A stretch of 64,000 bases of DNA from Shewanella sp. UCD-KL12 (GCF_001957125.1 NZ_MPHJ01000006.1:1-64000), one strand, 5' to 3'; numbered from the stretch's first letter, positions 47,992 to 56,831 are shown. The notes: generated by a model not told the origin, from the letters alone. Program-made: numbers and translations.

Positions 47992-49251
47992 ATGACTCAA
48001 ACTAACACCCGCTGGCTACCTAAATTTGCCCCACTTTTAACCGGTTTAGCTTTGAGTTTAATCACTTCATACCTAGTGACCGAATCAATCACTTCAGCAC
48101 TTACGATAGGCGCCATTAACGCTGTCATTATTTTAGCGATACATTGGAACCATAGCAGGCTGACAATCAAGGATATTAACGCCATTTCAGGTGCATTATC
48201 GACCCCCGAAAATAACATAGACTTGACCCTACGCATTAATGAGCCGTCATCAGCACACTTAGCTCACCTGCAAGGCACTATAAACCAGCACTTAAGCCAA
48301 TGTGAAGCAGCGGTTTTTGCAGCATCAGAGTCAGCAAGTCGCCTTATCCCTATGTCATCAGATCTTTCTGAAACCTATTTCAATATGACTCAAAAGGCCA
48401 GCCTACAATCCAGTGTCAGCTTACAAGTCGAATCATCGGTTGACCGTATGTATCAAACCTCCACTCAAGTCAATGAGCTCATAGGCACCATGACAGAAAC
48501 GGCCACACGCGGTGAGTCGAGAGTCATACAGGGGCAACAGATAGTCTCTCAAACCGTTGAAGGGATACACTCACTGTCGAGCAAAATGGATGAAGCATTT
48601 ATTGAACTGCAATCTCTGCAAAATAGTAGTCAACAAATAGGTTCAATTTTAGAGGTGATCACCGCCATTGCAGAGCAGACCAACCTGTTAGCCTTAAATG
48701 CAGCAATTGAAGCAGCTCGCGCGGGTGAGCAGGGACGTGGTTTCGCCGTGGTTGCCGATGAAGTGCGCAGTTTAGCTCAACGCACCCGAATATCGACCAA
48801 TGAAGTGAAAACGATGATTGAGGAGATACAAGGGTCCACAGAGCAACTCTCTGAGCACATCCAAGGCAGTCATACCCAAACAGAGAACTCAGTCAAACAG
48901 GTGGAACAGGTTAATGTGGAGCTCAATGAGATTGAAGCTGTTGTTGCCGAGACTAAAGCATCTATCGATCTCATCGCTCAATCAGTCGCTTGCCAGACTC
49001 AAGCCGCTGAAGAGGTAAGAACATCAATATCGGGGATGCAAGATCTAAACAACGATGCCCTTGAGACTTCAAAAATGCATAATGTCTCTTCTGATGACCT
49101 GAAAAATTTAGGCCAAGTCGTACGAGATAAACTCGATGTATTCACAATTTCAGATAACCCTTGGCAAGAGCATAGAAGAACAATTAGACGCAAAACCAAC
49201 GAGCAAGCAAATCGAACTCAGCAGTCAACGCCTGAGATAGAGCTCTTTTAG
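47992..49251 (+). CDS. Methyl-accepting chemotaxis protein
   Basis: This is a chemoreceptor of 419 residues. Two hydrophobic segments near the N terminus (about 11-29 and 33-51, [13 protein letters not shown] and [14 protein letters not shown]) are separated by only a few residues, so it has essentially no periplasmic sensing domain. The cytoplasmic signalling tip is canonical: [20 protein letters not shown], then [25 protein letters not shown] precedes the ATG. Without a large ligand domain it may sense membrane or cytoplasmic state, or couple to another input protein (inference). Confidence 0.92.
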   Translation: MTQTNTRWLPKFAPLLTGLALSLITSYLVTESITSALTIGAINAVIILAIHWNHSRLTIKDINAISGALSTPENNIDLTLRINEPSSAHLAHLQGTINQHLSQCEAAVFAASESASRLIPMSSDLSETYFNMTQKASLQSSVSLQVESSVDRMYQTSTQVNELIGTMTETATRGESRVIQGQQIVSQTVEGIHSLSSKMDEAFIELQSLQNSSQQIGSILEVITAIAEQTNLLALNAAIEAARAGEQGRGFAVVADEVRSLAQRTRISTNEVKTMIEEIQGSTEQLSEHIQGSHTQTENSVKQVEQVNVELNEIEAVVAETKASIDLIAQSVACQTQAAEEVRTSISGMQDLNNDALETSKMHNVSSDDLKNLGQVVRDKLDVFTISDNPWQEHRRTIRRKTNEQANRTQQSTPEIELF

Positions 49252-49393
49252 CCTTTCAGCTTATCGTCTCATTATTTTGTCATCAGGTAGCCTTCTCTGA
49301 CTTCTCAATATCTTATAAGAGAAGCGCGACTTGTTTTCATCAGTGGAAGTAGGTCAAAATAGCCACCTCTCACCAAGCCATAGTAGAACTAGA

Positions 49394-49873
49394 ATGATAG
49401 AGAAAAAAATAGCCATCTTCGTCGACGTACAGAATATCTATTATACCTGCCGTCAAGCCTATGGCCGTCAATTTAACTATCGAAAGCTATGGCAACATAT
49501 CAGCCATGAAGGTGAAATAGTATTAGCGACGGCATATGCTATTCACAGAGGTGACGATGGGCAGCTAAAATTTCAAGATGCACTTAAACACATAGGTTTC
49601 GATGTAAAGCTCAAACCCTTCATTCAACGCAGTGATGGCTCAGCTAAGGGCGACTGGGATGTTGGTATTGCTATTGATGTAATGGAAGCCGCCAGTGAAG
49701 TTGACCGTATTATCTTACTTTCAGGTGACGGGGATTTCGATCTACTTATGCTTAAGGTCTATCAAAAGTATGGTGTAGACACTCAAGTTTATGGCGTGCC
49801 AGCACTAACTGCTAAATCACTTATTGATGCGAGCTGTCAGTTTATTGAAATAGATAACAGTTTATTGCTTTAA
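49394..49873 (+). CDS. NYN-domain protein (LabA/DUF88-like)
   Basis: This protein of the NYN (PIN-like nuclease fold) family has about 159 residues. The metal-site segments are KIAIFVDVQNIYYTCRQAYG at the N terminus, GDWDVGIAIDVMEAA, and IILLSGDGDFDLLML. The conserved aspartates fit an RNase-type acidic centre. I start at the ATG at 49394; the frame runs 21 codons further upstream to a TTG without similarity. LabA-type proteins act in gene-expression feedback or RNA cleavage; the function here is unproven. Confidence 0.88.
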   Translation: MIEKKIAIFVDVQNIYYTCRQAYGRQFNYRKLWQHISHEGEIVLATAYAIHRGDDGQLKFQDALKHIGFDVKLKPFIQRSDGSAKGDWDVGIAIDVMEAASEVDRIILLSGDGDFDLLMLKVYQKYGVDTQVYGVPALTAKSLIDASCQFIEIDNSLLL

Positions 49874-49977
49874 CCCAAAAGAACACTAACAGACTAAAAA
49901 TCAGCAACTTAAATATAAAACCTAATAATCGATGTCCGCCAAACACAAAAAAGTTAACTTTATTTATCAGCTAAGCT

Positions 49978-50004
49978 GAACTTTTCTTGAAATAGTGACT
50001 CTGA
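49978..50004 (+). promoter_or_regulatory. Putative sigma-E promoter of sRNA 1
   Basis: The -35 is GAACTT (49978-49983) and the -10 is TCTGA (50000-50004), separated by exactly 16 bp as in sigma-E (RpoE) promoters. The same arrangement occurs at 53117-53143. The sequence AGTGACTCTGACTATATG around the -10 is shared with only small changes. Confidence 0.65.
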
Positions 50005-50009
50005 CTATA

Positions 50010-50189
50010 TGTAACAAGTTAAGCGTAACTTGTTTTAGTTTTCATCATGGTTCATCACCTCCCTATTCGAGGGCTCAATGAGTTCTCAACTGATAGATAA
50101 GTGAGTTTGCTAGCGCTATACCGCATATCGATTCAGACATTTATTCTTTTATAGAATTTTATGGCACCTCATTGAGGTGCCATTTTTTT
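50010..50189 (+). ncRNA. Putative sigma-E-dependent small RNA 1
   Basis: The predicted transcript starts a few bases after the TCTGA -10 element and runs to a rho-independent terminator. A 9-bp perfect hairpin opens it (AACAAGTTA, loop AGCG). It is followed by a pyrimidine-rich single-stranded stretch with TTCATCAT (50041-50048), GTTCATCA (50050-50057) and CCTCCC. This stretch is complementary to typical ribosome-site plus start-codon sequences. It shares several blocks with the transcript at 53149: GTTTTCA, GTTCATCA, CTCCCT, GATAG and CTAGCGC. No ORF of note is present. Boundaries are predicted, not observed. Confidence 0.6.
50163..50189 (+). terminator. Rho-independent terminator of sRNA 1
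   Basis: An 8-bp stem GGCACCTC and its complement (3-nt loop) is followed on the plus strand by seven T. The T tract is on the side away from the aminopeptidase gene, so the terminator mainly serves a plus-strand transcript, although the hairpin may also protect the end of the minus-strand gene. Confidence 0.85.
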
Positions 50190-50193
50190 ATCT

Positions 50194-51981
50194 TTAATCT
50201 AAGCTTATGCTTTTATCTAGCTGTACCACAATTGAGGGGTGGTAGCCTTGTCTAGCCTTGCTGTATATCTCTTTTATCTCACTTTCATAGCCAGCAACTT
50301 GCAGCTCTGAATATAGCGGTCTAACAAATTTACCCCGCCCGATCTGAATGAGGTAATCACTTAACGCGGGTAAGACTGGATCATAGTGATTGCGAATAGC
50401 GACCCGAAACCAGTCACAAGCAATCTCAGCGTTGGTCGATTGCGTCAGGCTAAAGCATTCATCTAATTCCATCAGTTGAACCTGACTCAACACCTCAGGT
50501 AACGAGTTCAAGAAATATTGCCAATGATGAACTCGCCACGCTTGCGTACTAAGCTCACTCGCCACAGCGCCATCGAGCCAAGCGGCTAACGCGGCATCGA
50601 CTTTATCTAAGCTGTTGGATACCGGAGCCTTAAACCAATCGGGCATACCGCAACCATAGACCCACTCAAGCAATTCAGCCTCAATGATACAGTCAGCATG
50701 GTCTATAAGTAGTGTTTGCTTAGCGTATTCTATAAACTTTTCTGTGGTTATCGCTTCAAAAGCAAAGTGCTGCACATAGCGATAAAGGAATTTATCGAAT
50801 GATTGACGCCCTAATCTGCGCTCTAAATCGTGCACAAACATAGATGCCTTGTCATAGGTGAAACGATTGAACGCATCATTTGGGTCTTGTGTTTGTACAT
50901 TCGCAGGTAAGTTTTGCTCGCTAAGCTCAGTTGTCCCCAGCTCCTCTCTTAAACGTCCATACTCTAAAACGACTTCGAGTTCAGCTTGCTCTTTGCCAAA
51001 TACCGCCTCAACAATACGGTTTGTAAAGTAAGTCGTGAAACCTTCATTAAGCCAGAGATCGCGCCAAGTCGCGTTACTAACCAAGTTTCCAGTCCAAGAG
51101 TGTGCCAGCTCATGAGCCACAGTAGACACTAAGCTTTTATCTCCAGCAATAAGTGTTGGAGTAATGAAAGCTAAACGAGGATTTTCCATTCCACCAAAGG
51201 GAAAGCTTGGCGGTAGCACTATCATGTCATAACGGCCCCAGGGATAAGGGCCAAGTAGAGATTCTGCAATCTCAACCATCTTCTCGGTATCTTCAAACTC
51301 TTTCACTGCAGCCTGTAAAACCTCAGGCTCAGCATAAACTCCTGTCCTCTCACCTATTTTGCCAAAAGCAAGATCCCCTACTGCGATTGCCATCAAATGA
51401 GTTGGCATTGGCTTTTCCATTGAGAAAGAAAACTCGCCATTTAAACTTGCAGAAGAGTCATTCATCGCGCTCATTACAGCCCGCATCCCAACAGGTGCAG
51501 TAACTTTAGCGTTAAAGGTTATTCTTGCTTTGGGACTATCTTGCAGCGGGATCCAGCTTCTAGCATTTACAGGTTGAGATTGGCTAAAAAGAAACGGCTG
51601 TGATTTCCCACTGGTTTGCTCTGGTGATAACCACTGTAGCCCTTGAGCCCCTGTTGTGGTTTGGTATTGTACCTTGACACTTTTGCACTGCTCTACAAGT
51701 GATATATTGAGCCTTTCACCTAAAATATCATCTCGCTTATCGATATTAAATTTAAGCTGCCTTCCCTTGTCATCTTCAACATTAAAAATATTGAGTTCAC
51801 GTAAGTCTAGGTATAAATCAAGACAGTTTGAGTTGATAAAATCTAATGCCAGCTCCGCAATACCTGATAATTTTTTACTCTCAAAATCAACGCTTAAATC
51901 TAAATCTAAATGTGTAACTCTTATCTCATCGACATTAGCAAACGAATGATAGTCGTGATTATTATCCCATTGGTTCGACAC
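50194..51981 (-). CDS. M1 family metallopeptidase (leukotriene A4 hydrolase/ColAP-like aminopeptidase)
   Basis: This is a zinc aminopeptidase of 595 residues without a signal peptide. The exopeptidase motif is FGGMENPRLAF and the zinc site is VAHELAHSWTGN with the third ligand in NEGFTTYF. The C-terminal half is a helical repeat domain. Length and motifs fit the leukotriene-A4-hydrolase-like cold-active aminopeptidases of marine bacteria. It converges on the putative sRNA 1 terminator. Confidence 0.93.
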   Translation of the reverse strand: MSNQWDNNHDYHSFANVDEIRVTHLDLDLSVDFESKKLSGIAELALDFINSNCLDLYLDLRELNIFNVEDDKGRQLKFNIDKRDDILGERLNISLVEQCKSVKVQYQTTTGAQGLQWLSPEQTSGKSQPFLFSQSQPVNARSWIPLQDSPKARITFNAKVTAPVGMRAVMSAMNDSSASLNGEFSFSMEKPMPTHLMAIAVGDLAFGKIGERTGVYAEPEVLQAAVKEFEDTEKMVEIAESLLGPYPWGRYDMIVLPPSFPFGGMENPRLAFITPTLIAGDKSLVSTVAHELAHSWTGNLVSNATWRDLWLNEGFTTYFTNRIVEAVFGKEQAELEVVLEYGRLREELGTTELSEQNLPANVQTQDPNDAFNRFTYDKASMFVHDLERRLGRQSFDKFLYRYVQHFAFEAITTEKFIEYAKQTLLIDHADCIIEAELLEWVYGCGMPDWFKAPVSNSLDKVDAALAAWLDGAVASELSTQAWRVHHWQYFLNSLPEVLSQVQLMELDECFSLTQSTNAEIACDWFRVAIRNHYDPVLPALSDYLIQIGRGKFVRPLYSELQVAGYESEIKEIYSKARQGYHPSIVVQLDKSISLD

Positions 51982-52180
51982 AGCATCTTCCTTTTAACAC
52001 TTTGATATTTGATTGTTCGGCATGAATAGACATTGATACCGATAGAGATTGATAACTTAGCCATTAATAGCGTTAATCTTAGCGACAGCACACTCACTTG
52101 TCATCGAAATTGACTTCATTTAGCTAAGATGAAACACTTGGGAATATTGTATACAAAAACAAATATTGAGGAAACACGCT

Positions 52181-53068
52181 TTGAAAACCTATCAATTACT
52201 GCCTATAACTGGATTATTATGTTTAGCTTCAACAGCAACGCAAGCAGAGCAAGTAGCAGGTATTTCAGAGGTACTCTCTCAAAGCCATGCCTGCAGTGAT
52301 ACGATTGTTATTCGCTCCCAAGCGCTAACCCCTAAGCAGGTCACAGATGCTTGCCAGTTACTCAGTAAGCAGGAAGCTAAGTTTCACCAGTTATTTGGTA
52401 CAAAAGGTAAACCTGTAGCTAACGACAACAATGTCAGCATGCGCGCCAATGTCTACCATACACGAGAAGACTACGTGCAGTATGTAACCGCTCACTTCAA
52501 TGTACCTAGTGATAACGGCGGTATGTTCTTAGAAGGCTTCCCCGATCAACCAGGTAATCAGGCTGAATTTGTCGCTTATGAGAAAAAAGGCCAAATTTGG
52601 AATTTAGCTCACGAATACGTGCACTACCTCGATGGGCATTTCAATCTATACGGTGATTTCTGTGCTTCGCTACATGACTCCCACAGCGCGCCAGAGTATT
52701 GCCCCAAGCCCGCACCACTATTACCTCACTTAGTTTGGTGGAGCGAAGGTTTAGGTGAATATATCTCTCAAGGCGACGACAACCCTAAAGCTATCGAACT
52801 GGCAAAGCAGTCTCTCGCCGAAAACAAAAGCTACCCGTTAAGTGAACTGTTCGATACGAGTTATGAGATCAATGGCGGAACAGACAGAGTCTATCGTTGG
52901 GGCTATTTAGCCGTACGCTTTATGATGGAAAATCATAAAGACAAAATTGATAACATGCTTAGCTTCACTCGCAAAGGAGACTACCCAAGATACCAAGCGC
53001 TTATTAAGGTGTGGGGAACTGACATGGATAAAGAGTTTAAGGCTTGGTTGATAGAGTTAACCCCGTAG
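52181..53068 (+). CDS. Secreted M9-like (collagenase catalytic-domain) metallopeptidase
   Basis: This is an exported protein of 295 residues. I start at the TTG at 52181 because GAGGAAA lies 6 nt before it and it opens a good signal peptide (MKTYQLLPITGLLCLAST, cleavage near TQA). An in-frame TTG at 52166 is five codons upstream. The zinc motif is AHEYVHYLDG (HExxH), with a downstream glutamate in WWSEGLGEYIS. This matches peptidase M9 (Vibrio/clostridial collagenase) catalytic cores, and the preceding FLEGFPDQPGNQAEF is also of that type. The usual PKD and collagen-binding domains are absent. Substrates are unknown. Confidence 0.8.
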   Translation: MKTYQLLPITGLLCLASTATQAEQVAGISEVLSQSHACSDTIVIRSQALTPKQVTDACQLLSKQEAKFHQLFGTKGKPVANDNNVSMRANVYHTREDYVQYVTAHFNVPSDNGGMFLEGFPDQPGNQAEFVAYEKKGQIWNLAHEYVHYLDGHFNLYGDFCASLHDSHSAPEYCPKPAPLLPHLVWWSEGLGEYISQGDDNPKAIELAKQSLAENKSYPLSELFDTSYEINGGTDRVYRWGYLAVRFMMENHKDKIDNMLSFTRKGDYPRYQALIKVWGTDMDKEFKAWLIELTP

Positions 53069-53116
53069 TTTGAGCAAACTTTTTAAAATAAAAATAACTA
53101 TTTTTAGTTTTTAGGT

Positions 53117-53143
53117 GAACTTTTCCAAACTTTGGGACTCTGA
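53117..53143 (+). promoter_or_regulatory. Putative sigma-E promoter of sRNA 2
   Basis: GAACTT (53117-53122) and TCTGA (53139-53143) are separated by exactly 16 bp, identical in layout to the element at 49978. The core GGGACTCTGACTATATG matches the first copy closely, while the spacer differs. This suggests the elements are kept by function. Confidence 0.65.
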
Positions 53144-53148
53144 CTATA

Positions 53149-53318
53149 TGAACCGAATATTTAGCTTCTGTTTATACCTAATGTTTAATGAACGTTTAGC
53201 GTTAAACCGAAGTTGTTTTCACTGTTCATCATCACTCCCTTTTAGATAGTTTCTAGCGCAACTATCCACCCTATTCCGAATTGGAACTTGTAGCGACCTG
53301 ATTAGGTCGCTTTTTTTT
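53149..53318 (+). ncRNA. Putative sigma-E-dependent small RNA 2
   Basis: The predicted transcript of about 170 nt runs from just after the TCTGA -10 to a strong terminator. GTTTTCACTGTTCATCATCA followed by CTCCCT parallels the core of sRNA 1. A hairpin GATAGTT-TCTAGCGC-AACTATC follows at about 53246-53267. GTTCATCAT (53224-53232) and CCTTT (53238-53242) match, with the same 5-nt spacing, the antisense of the start codon and Shine-Dalgarno of the porin gene at 56967-57926. No ORF of note is present. Transcript ends are predicted. Confidence 0.6.
53292..53318 (+). terminator. Rho-independent terminator of sRNA 2
   Basis: A perfect 8-bp stem AGCGACCT/AGGTCGCT (loop GATT) is followed by eight T on the plus strand. 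Confidence 0.9.
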
Positions 53319-53410
53319 GCCTGGATTTTAAGGAAACGATAGGATTAAGACAAAGAAATCTTAGGCGCTGCCTAACAACAGGCAAGAAAAACGTACGAAA
53401 ACCAAGATCA

Positions 53411-53436
53411 AAAAAGGCCTCAATTGAGGCCTTTTT
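53411..53436 (-). terminator. Terminator after pstS (bidirectional)
   Basis: GGCCTCAATTGAGGCC is a perfect palindrome with five T on the plus side and six T on the minus side. It lies 20 bp past the pstS stop. Confidence 0.9.
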
Positions 53437-53455
53437 ACAGGTCGAGCTAAGAGGG

Positions 53456-54427
53456 TTACAGACGGATACCGGCTTTCTGTAAATCTTTAGCTGTCACAGA
53501 GCGTGGCAATGGTACATAACCATCTTTCTCAACAATCTGCTGACCTTGCTTAGACAGAGCAAACTTCAAGAATTCGCGGTCCATTGGAGATAGCTCCTTG
53601 TTCGGGTGCTTGTTCACATACACATAAAGGTAACGTGAAAGTGGGTAAGTACCACTTGCAGCATTGGCAGCACTTGCTTCGATATACTTAGTACCCTTCT
53701 TTGAGATAGCAACCGCTTTAACACCTGCAGTCTTATAACCAATACCAGAGTAACCGATAGCATTCAGTGATTGAGATACAGACTGAACCACTGAAGCTGA
53801 ACCTGGCTGCTCATTCACATTGGCTTTGAAGTCACCTTTACATAGGCCCTTCTTCTTAAAGTAGCCATATGTACCAGATACTGAGTTACGGCCGTAAAGC
53901 TGCACGTCACGAGCAGACCAACCACCTTCTAGTCCAAGGTCACCCCAACGCTTCACATCGCTGCCACCACATTTGTGGGTTGCAGAGAAAATCCCATCTA
54001 TCTGCTCAATGCTCAAGCCTTTAATCGGGTTATCTTTATGTACAAATACTGCTAACGCATCAATAGCAACGCGAATCGCTGTTGGCTGGTAGCCATAATG
54101 CTTCTCAAATGCTTCAATTTCATTAGGCTTCATTTTACGGCTCATTGGACCGAACTGAGAAGTACCTTCAGTCAATGCTGGTGGCGCAGTAGAAGAGCCA
54201 GCAGCTTGAATTTGAATGTTCACATTCGGGTACATCTCTTTAAACTCTTCAGCCCACAGAGTCATCATGTTGGCCAATGTATCTGAGCCAACAGAAGAGA
54301 GGTTACCCGATACACCACTTGTTTTTTCATAAACAGGAAGTGTCTGATCGATTGCAGCCATTGATGCTGCAGAGAATACACTAGCGGCTGTTAAACTAAC
54401 CGCGCCGACAAGCTGTTTCAGTTTCAT
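53456..54427 (-). CDS. pstS: Phosphate ABC transporter, periplasmic phosphate-binding protein PstS
   Basis: This high-affinity phosphate-binding protein has 323 residues. I start at the ATG at 54427, preceded by TGGAG, giving the signal peptide [20 protein letters not shown] (cleavage near SMAA). The frame continues 35 codons upstream without signal features. Phosphate-contact regions are visible in [35 protein letters not shown] and [13 protein letters not shown]. The gene lies beside phoB-phoR but there is no pstCAB or phoU here, so the permease genes must be elsewhere. A good Pho box is found upstream. Confidence 0.95.
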   Translation of the reverse strand: MKLKQLVGAVSLTAASVFSAASMAAIDQTLPVYEKTSGVSGNLSSVGSDTLANMMTLWAEEFKEMYPNVNIQIQAAGSSTAPPALTEGTSQFGPMSRKMKPNEIEAFEKHYGYQPTAIRVAIDALAVFVHKDNPIKGLSIEQIDGIFSATHKCGGSDVKRWGDLGLEGGWSARDVQLYGRNSVSGTYGYFKKKGLCKGDFKANVNEQPGSASVVQSVSQSLNAIGYSGIGYKTAGVKAVAISKKGTKYIEASAANAASGTYPLSRYLYVYVNKHPNKELSPMDREFLKFALSKQGQQIVEKDGYVPLPRSVTAKDLQKAGIRL

Positions 54428-54525
54428 TCTTTGCTCCAGTGTTAAGCGTACTTGCTCATTAATTGAGTTAACATTTAAGTTGCAGCCAGTATCTGTTTCT
54501 ATGATGACAAGTCTATTACTCGGAC

Positions 54526-54543
54526 ATGACACTTAGATGACAA
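54526..54543 (-). promoter_or_regulatory. Pho box upstream of pstS
   Basis: On the minus strand TTGTCAT-CTAA-GTGTCAT matches the PhoB site (two CTGTCAT-type heptamers separated by 4 nt) with one change in each heptamer. It ends about 100 bp before the pstS ATG. Confidence 0.75.
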
Positions 54544-54619
54544 TCGTCATATTCAGTCATTTTTTAATGCTAGTTTAAGTAAAAGGTATTAAGGATTATC
54601 TATGCTTTGCGATATCTAA

Positions 54620-54646
54620 AAGTAAAAAAGCAGACCTCAGTCTGCT
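54620..54646 (-). terminator. Rho-independent terminator after phoR
   Basis: An AGCAGAC/GTCTGCT stem (4-nt loop) is followed on the minus strand by five or more T. It separates phoR from pstS. Confidence 0.88.
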
Positions 54647-54677
54647 TTTCACCCAATACTAAGTAACTTTATTTTAT

Positions 54678-55985
54678 CTAGGTTGAGTGGCCGCTACCTT
54701 CAATAAGGTTACTGGGAATAACAAAGCTAAAGGTACTGCCTTTACCAAGTTCACTTTCTATCATTAACTCACTCTGATGGTTACTAAGCGCATGTTTAGT
54801 GATGGCAAGCCCAAGCCCTGTACCACCTCTTTGCCTCGTTCTGGCACTATCGACTCGATAAAATCGCTCTGTTAACCTACTAATGTGTTGCTGGGCAATA
54901 CCATCACCACTATCAGTAACACTAAAACGGCCACCAGCTGCCACTCTTTTCCAGCTAACACTGATATCTCCACCAGGCTCTGTATAGCGAATCGCATTCG
55001 AGATAAGGTTAGAGCAAGCGCTCCTAAGCTCAAGCTCATTACCATAGAGGTGAACATTAGCCACACAATCAAAGCTTAGGTGATAACCCCCTTGTGATAG
55101 GGCGTTCGCTTCCTCTTTTAAAACCTCAAAGAGATGATCCATATTGATGGTATTTTCTACATTTAATTCGGTCGAATCCTCTATCCTTGAAAGTATTAAT
55201 AACTGCTCAACCATAGATCTCATACGGTTTGTTTGCTGCTGCATCTGCTGCATCGCTTTAATGTTAGGTGAACCTGGCTCAGCCATCCCCTGCATCATCT
55301 CCAAGTAGCCCTGCAGTACCGTCAGTGGGGTTTTCAGTTCATGCGAGACATTCGCAACAAAGTCTTTGCGCATCCCCTCTAGCTGTCTCACACGGGTGAT
55401 ATCTCTGGCAATAAGAAGAAATTGTCCCGTACCATAGCCCATAATACGGATCTCAAGAACACGTCCTTCAGACAAGGGAGAGGCTAACTCTAGCGGCTCT
55501 TGATAAGCTGCCTTTTTGAGGTAATTAGAAAAGTCAGGATGACGCAGTAAATTATCGATACGTTGGCCGCTATCAAGAGGCCAAACAAAACCCAGTAGCA
55601 GTTGGGCTAACTTATTACACCAGATAATATTGTGTTCAGAATCTAATACTACAGCGGCATCGGGAAGTGCTTCAGCGCCCTGCCTAAATCGACCAAGTAA
55701 AAAAGCTAATTGAGAAACGCGTTTACGGTTTTTACCCTGAAGACGATAGATCCCATTGAAGACCCCTTCCCAACTGCCTTTACCATTGGGCGGTGTTAAT
55801 CGCCTATCACGCCATAGCCAGAAGTTAAGTCTTGAAAGCTGACGATAATGCCAAATAAGCAGTGCGATTGCGCCAATGAGCAAAACCAGAACCACTTCAC
55901 CTAGAAGTAACCCTAGCACCATACAAAGCAGTAGGTAGGTGACTAGCCGAGATAGCAGTCGATAACCCGAATATGAATCAAACAT
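54678..55985 (-). CDS. phoR: Phosphate regulon sensor histidine kinase PhoR
   Basis: This membrane kinase/phosphatase senses phosphate status through the Pst system and acts on PhoB. I start at the ATG at 55985 (MFDSYSGYRLLSRL), giving 435 residues, close to the E. coli length. Two adjacent membrane segments lie at about 10-50. A PAS domain (about 95-190; AAVVLDSEHNIIWCN) follows. The phospho-acceptor histidine is in DFVANVSHELKTPLTVLQGY, and the ATPase domain has GGTGLGLAITKHAL. It follows phoB on the same strand, in the usual operon. Confidence 0.95.
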   Translation of the reverse strand: MFDSYSGYRLLSRLVTYLLLCMVLGLLLGEVVLVLLIGAIALLIWHYRQLSRLNFWLWRDRRLTPPNGKGSWEGVFNGIYRLQGKNRKRVSQLAFLLGRFRQGAEALPDAAVVLDSEHNIIWCNKLAQLLLGFVWPLDSGQRIDNLLRHPDFSNYLKKAAYQEPLELASPLSEGRVLEIRIMGYGTGQFLLIARDITRVRQLEGMRKDFVANVSHELKTPLTVLQGYLEMMQGMAEPGSPNIKAMQQMQQQTNRMRSMVEQLLILSRIEDSTELNVENTINMDHLFEVLKEEANALSQGGYHLSFDCVANVHLYGNELELRSACSNLISNAIRYTEPGGDISVSWKRVAAGGRFSVTDSGDGIAQQHISRLTERFYRVDSARTRQRGGTGLGLAITKHALSNHQSELMIESELGKGSTFSFVIPSNLIEGSGHST

Positions 55986-56084
55986 AAGAGTAGTTTCGAA
56001 ACCATAGGTAAGAGACGGGCACAAGATAACCTAAATTAGATCTCATGCCTAACTGTATCTTATGCCTAGCACTGTAAATACGAG

Positions 56085-56774
56085 TTATTGCCTCGTCGAG
56101 AATCGGTAACCTGCACCACGCACAGTTTGTATCAATCTGTCATGCTCAGAAGGCTCAATGGCTTTGCGTAAACGCCTTATATGCACATCCACTGTTCTAT
56201 CTTCAACATAAACATTGGTGCCCCACACATTATCGAGTAACTGCTCGCGGCTATAGACTCGCTCAGGATGGGTCATAAAGAAGTGCAGTAACCTAAATTC
56301 AGTCGGCCCCATCTCTAGCACCTTCTCACCCACCGTCACTCTGTGACTAATAGGGTCGAGTAGCAGCCCTTGTACATCTATCGGCTCTTCAAGACTTGTT
56401 GGCGAGCTACGGCGCATCACAGCTTTAATTCTTGCAACTAGTTCCTTGGGCGAAAAAGGCTTAGTGATATAATCATCTGCCCCAACTTCAAGACCTCGAA
56501 CCTTATCCTCCTCCTCACCACGTGCTGTAAGCATGATGATAGGGATCTGTCGAGTAAACTCATCTTGACGTAAACGCTTAGCTAGCCCTATACCGCTGCC
56601 ACCAGGAAACATCCAGTCTAATAAAATAAGATCGGGATAAGGCTCCGATATCATGTCTAGTGCAGAGTCAAAATCTTCAGCGGAAGTCGTGGTAAAACCA
56701 TGTTGCTCTAAAACAAAGGTCAGCATCTCTCGGATAGCCAACTCATCTTCAACAATTAATATCTTAGCAGTCAT
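56085..56774 (-). CDS. phoB: Phosphate regulon response regulator PhoB
   Basis: This OmpR-type response regulator activates phosphate-starvation genes. The receiver domain begins [20 protein letters not shown], with the phospho-acceptor Asp in [14 protein letters not shown] and the Lys in [11 protein letters not shown]. The C-terminal winged helix has [13 protein letters not shown] and [20 protein letters not shown]. It is 229 residues from the ATG at 56774 (the frame also contains a TTG two codons earlier). A possible Pho box lies about 40 bp upstream, consistent with autoregulation. Confidence 0.96.
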   Translation of the reverse strand: MTAKILIVEDELAIREMLTFVLEQHGFTTTSAEDFDSALDMISEPYPDLILLDWMFPGGSGIGLAKRLRQDEFTRQIPIIMLTARGEEEDKVRGLEVGADDYITKPFSPKELVARIKAVMRRSSPTSLEEPIDVQGLLLDPISHRVTVGEKVLEMGPTEFRLLHFFMTHPERVYSREQLLDNVWGTNVYVEDRTVDVHIRRLRKAIEPSEHDRLIQTVRGAGYRFSTRQ

Positions 56775-56813
56775 ATGCAATCTTCTGTCAGTGAATGTTC
56801 ACGCTTCTATTAT

Positions 56814-56831
56814 TGGTCAGTTTTATTACAA
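56814..56831 (-). promoter_or_regulatory. Possible Pho box upstream of phoB
   Basis: On the minus strand TTGTAAT-AAAA-CTGACCA resembles two Pho heptamers with correct 4-nt spacing. TGATCAT-AATT precedes it in the same 11-bp phase. The match is weaker than at pstS. Confidence 0.4.

Noticed and set aside
53069..53318. Long 3' UTR of the M9-like peptidase instead of an sRNA
   Set aside because: The region has its own sigma-E-type promoter repeated at a second unrelated locus, and shared internal blocks. A UTR-derived origin cannot be fully excluded without transcript data.
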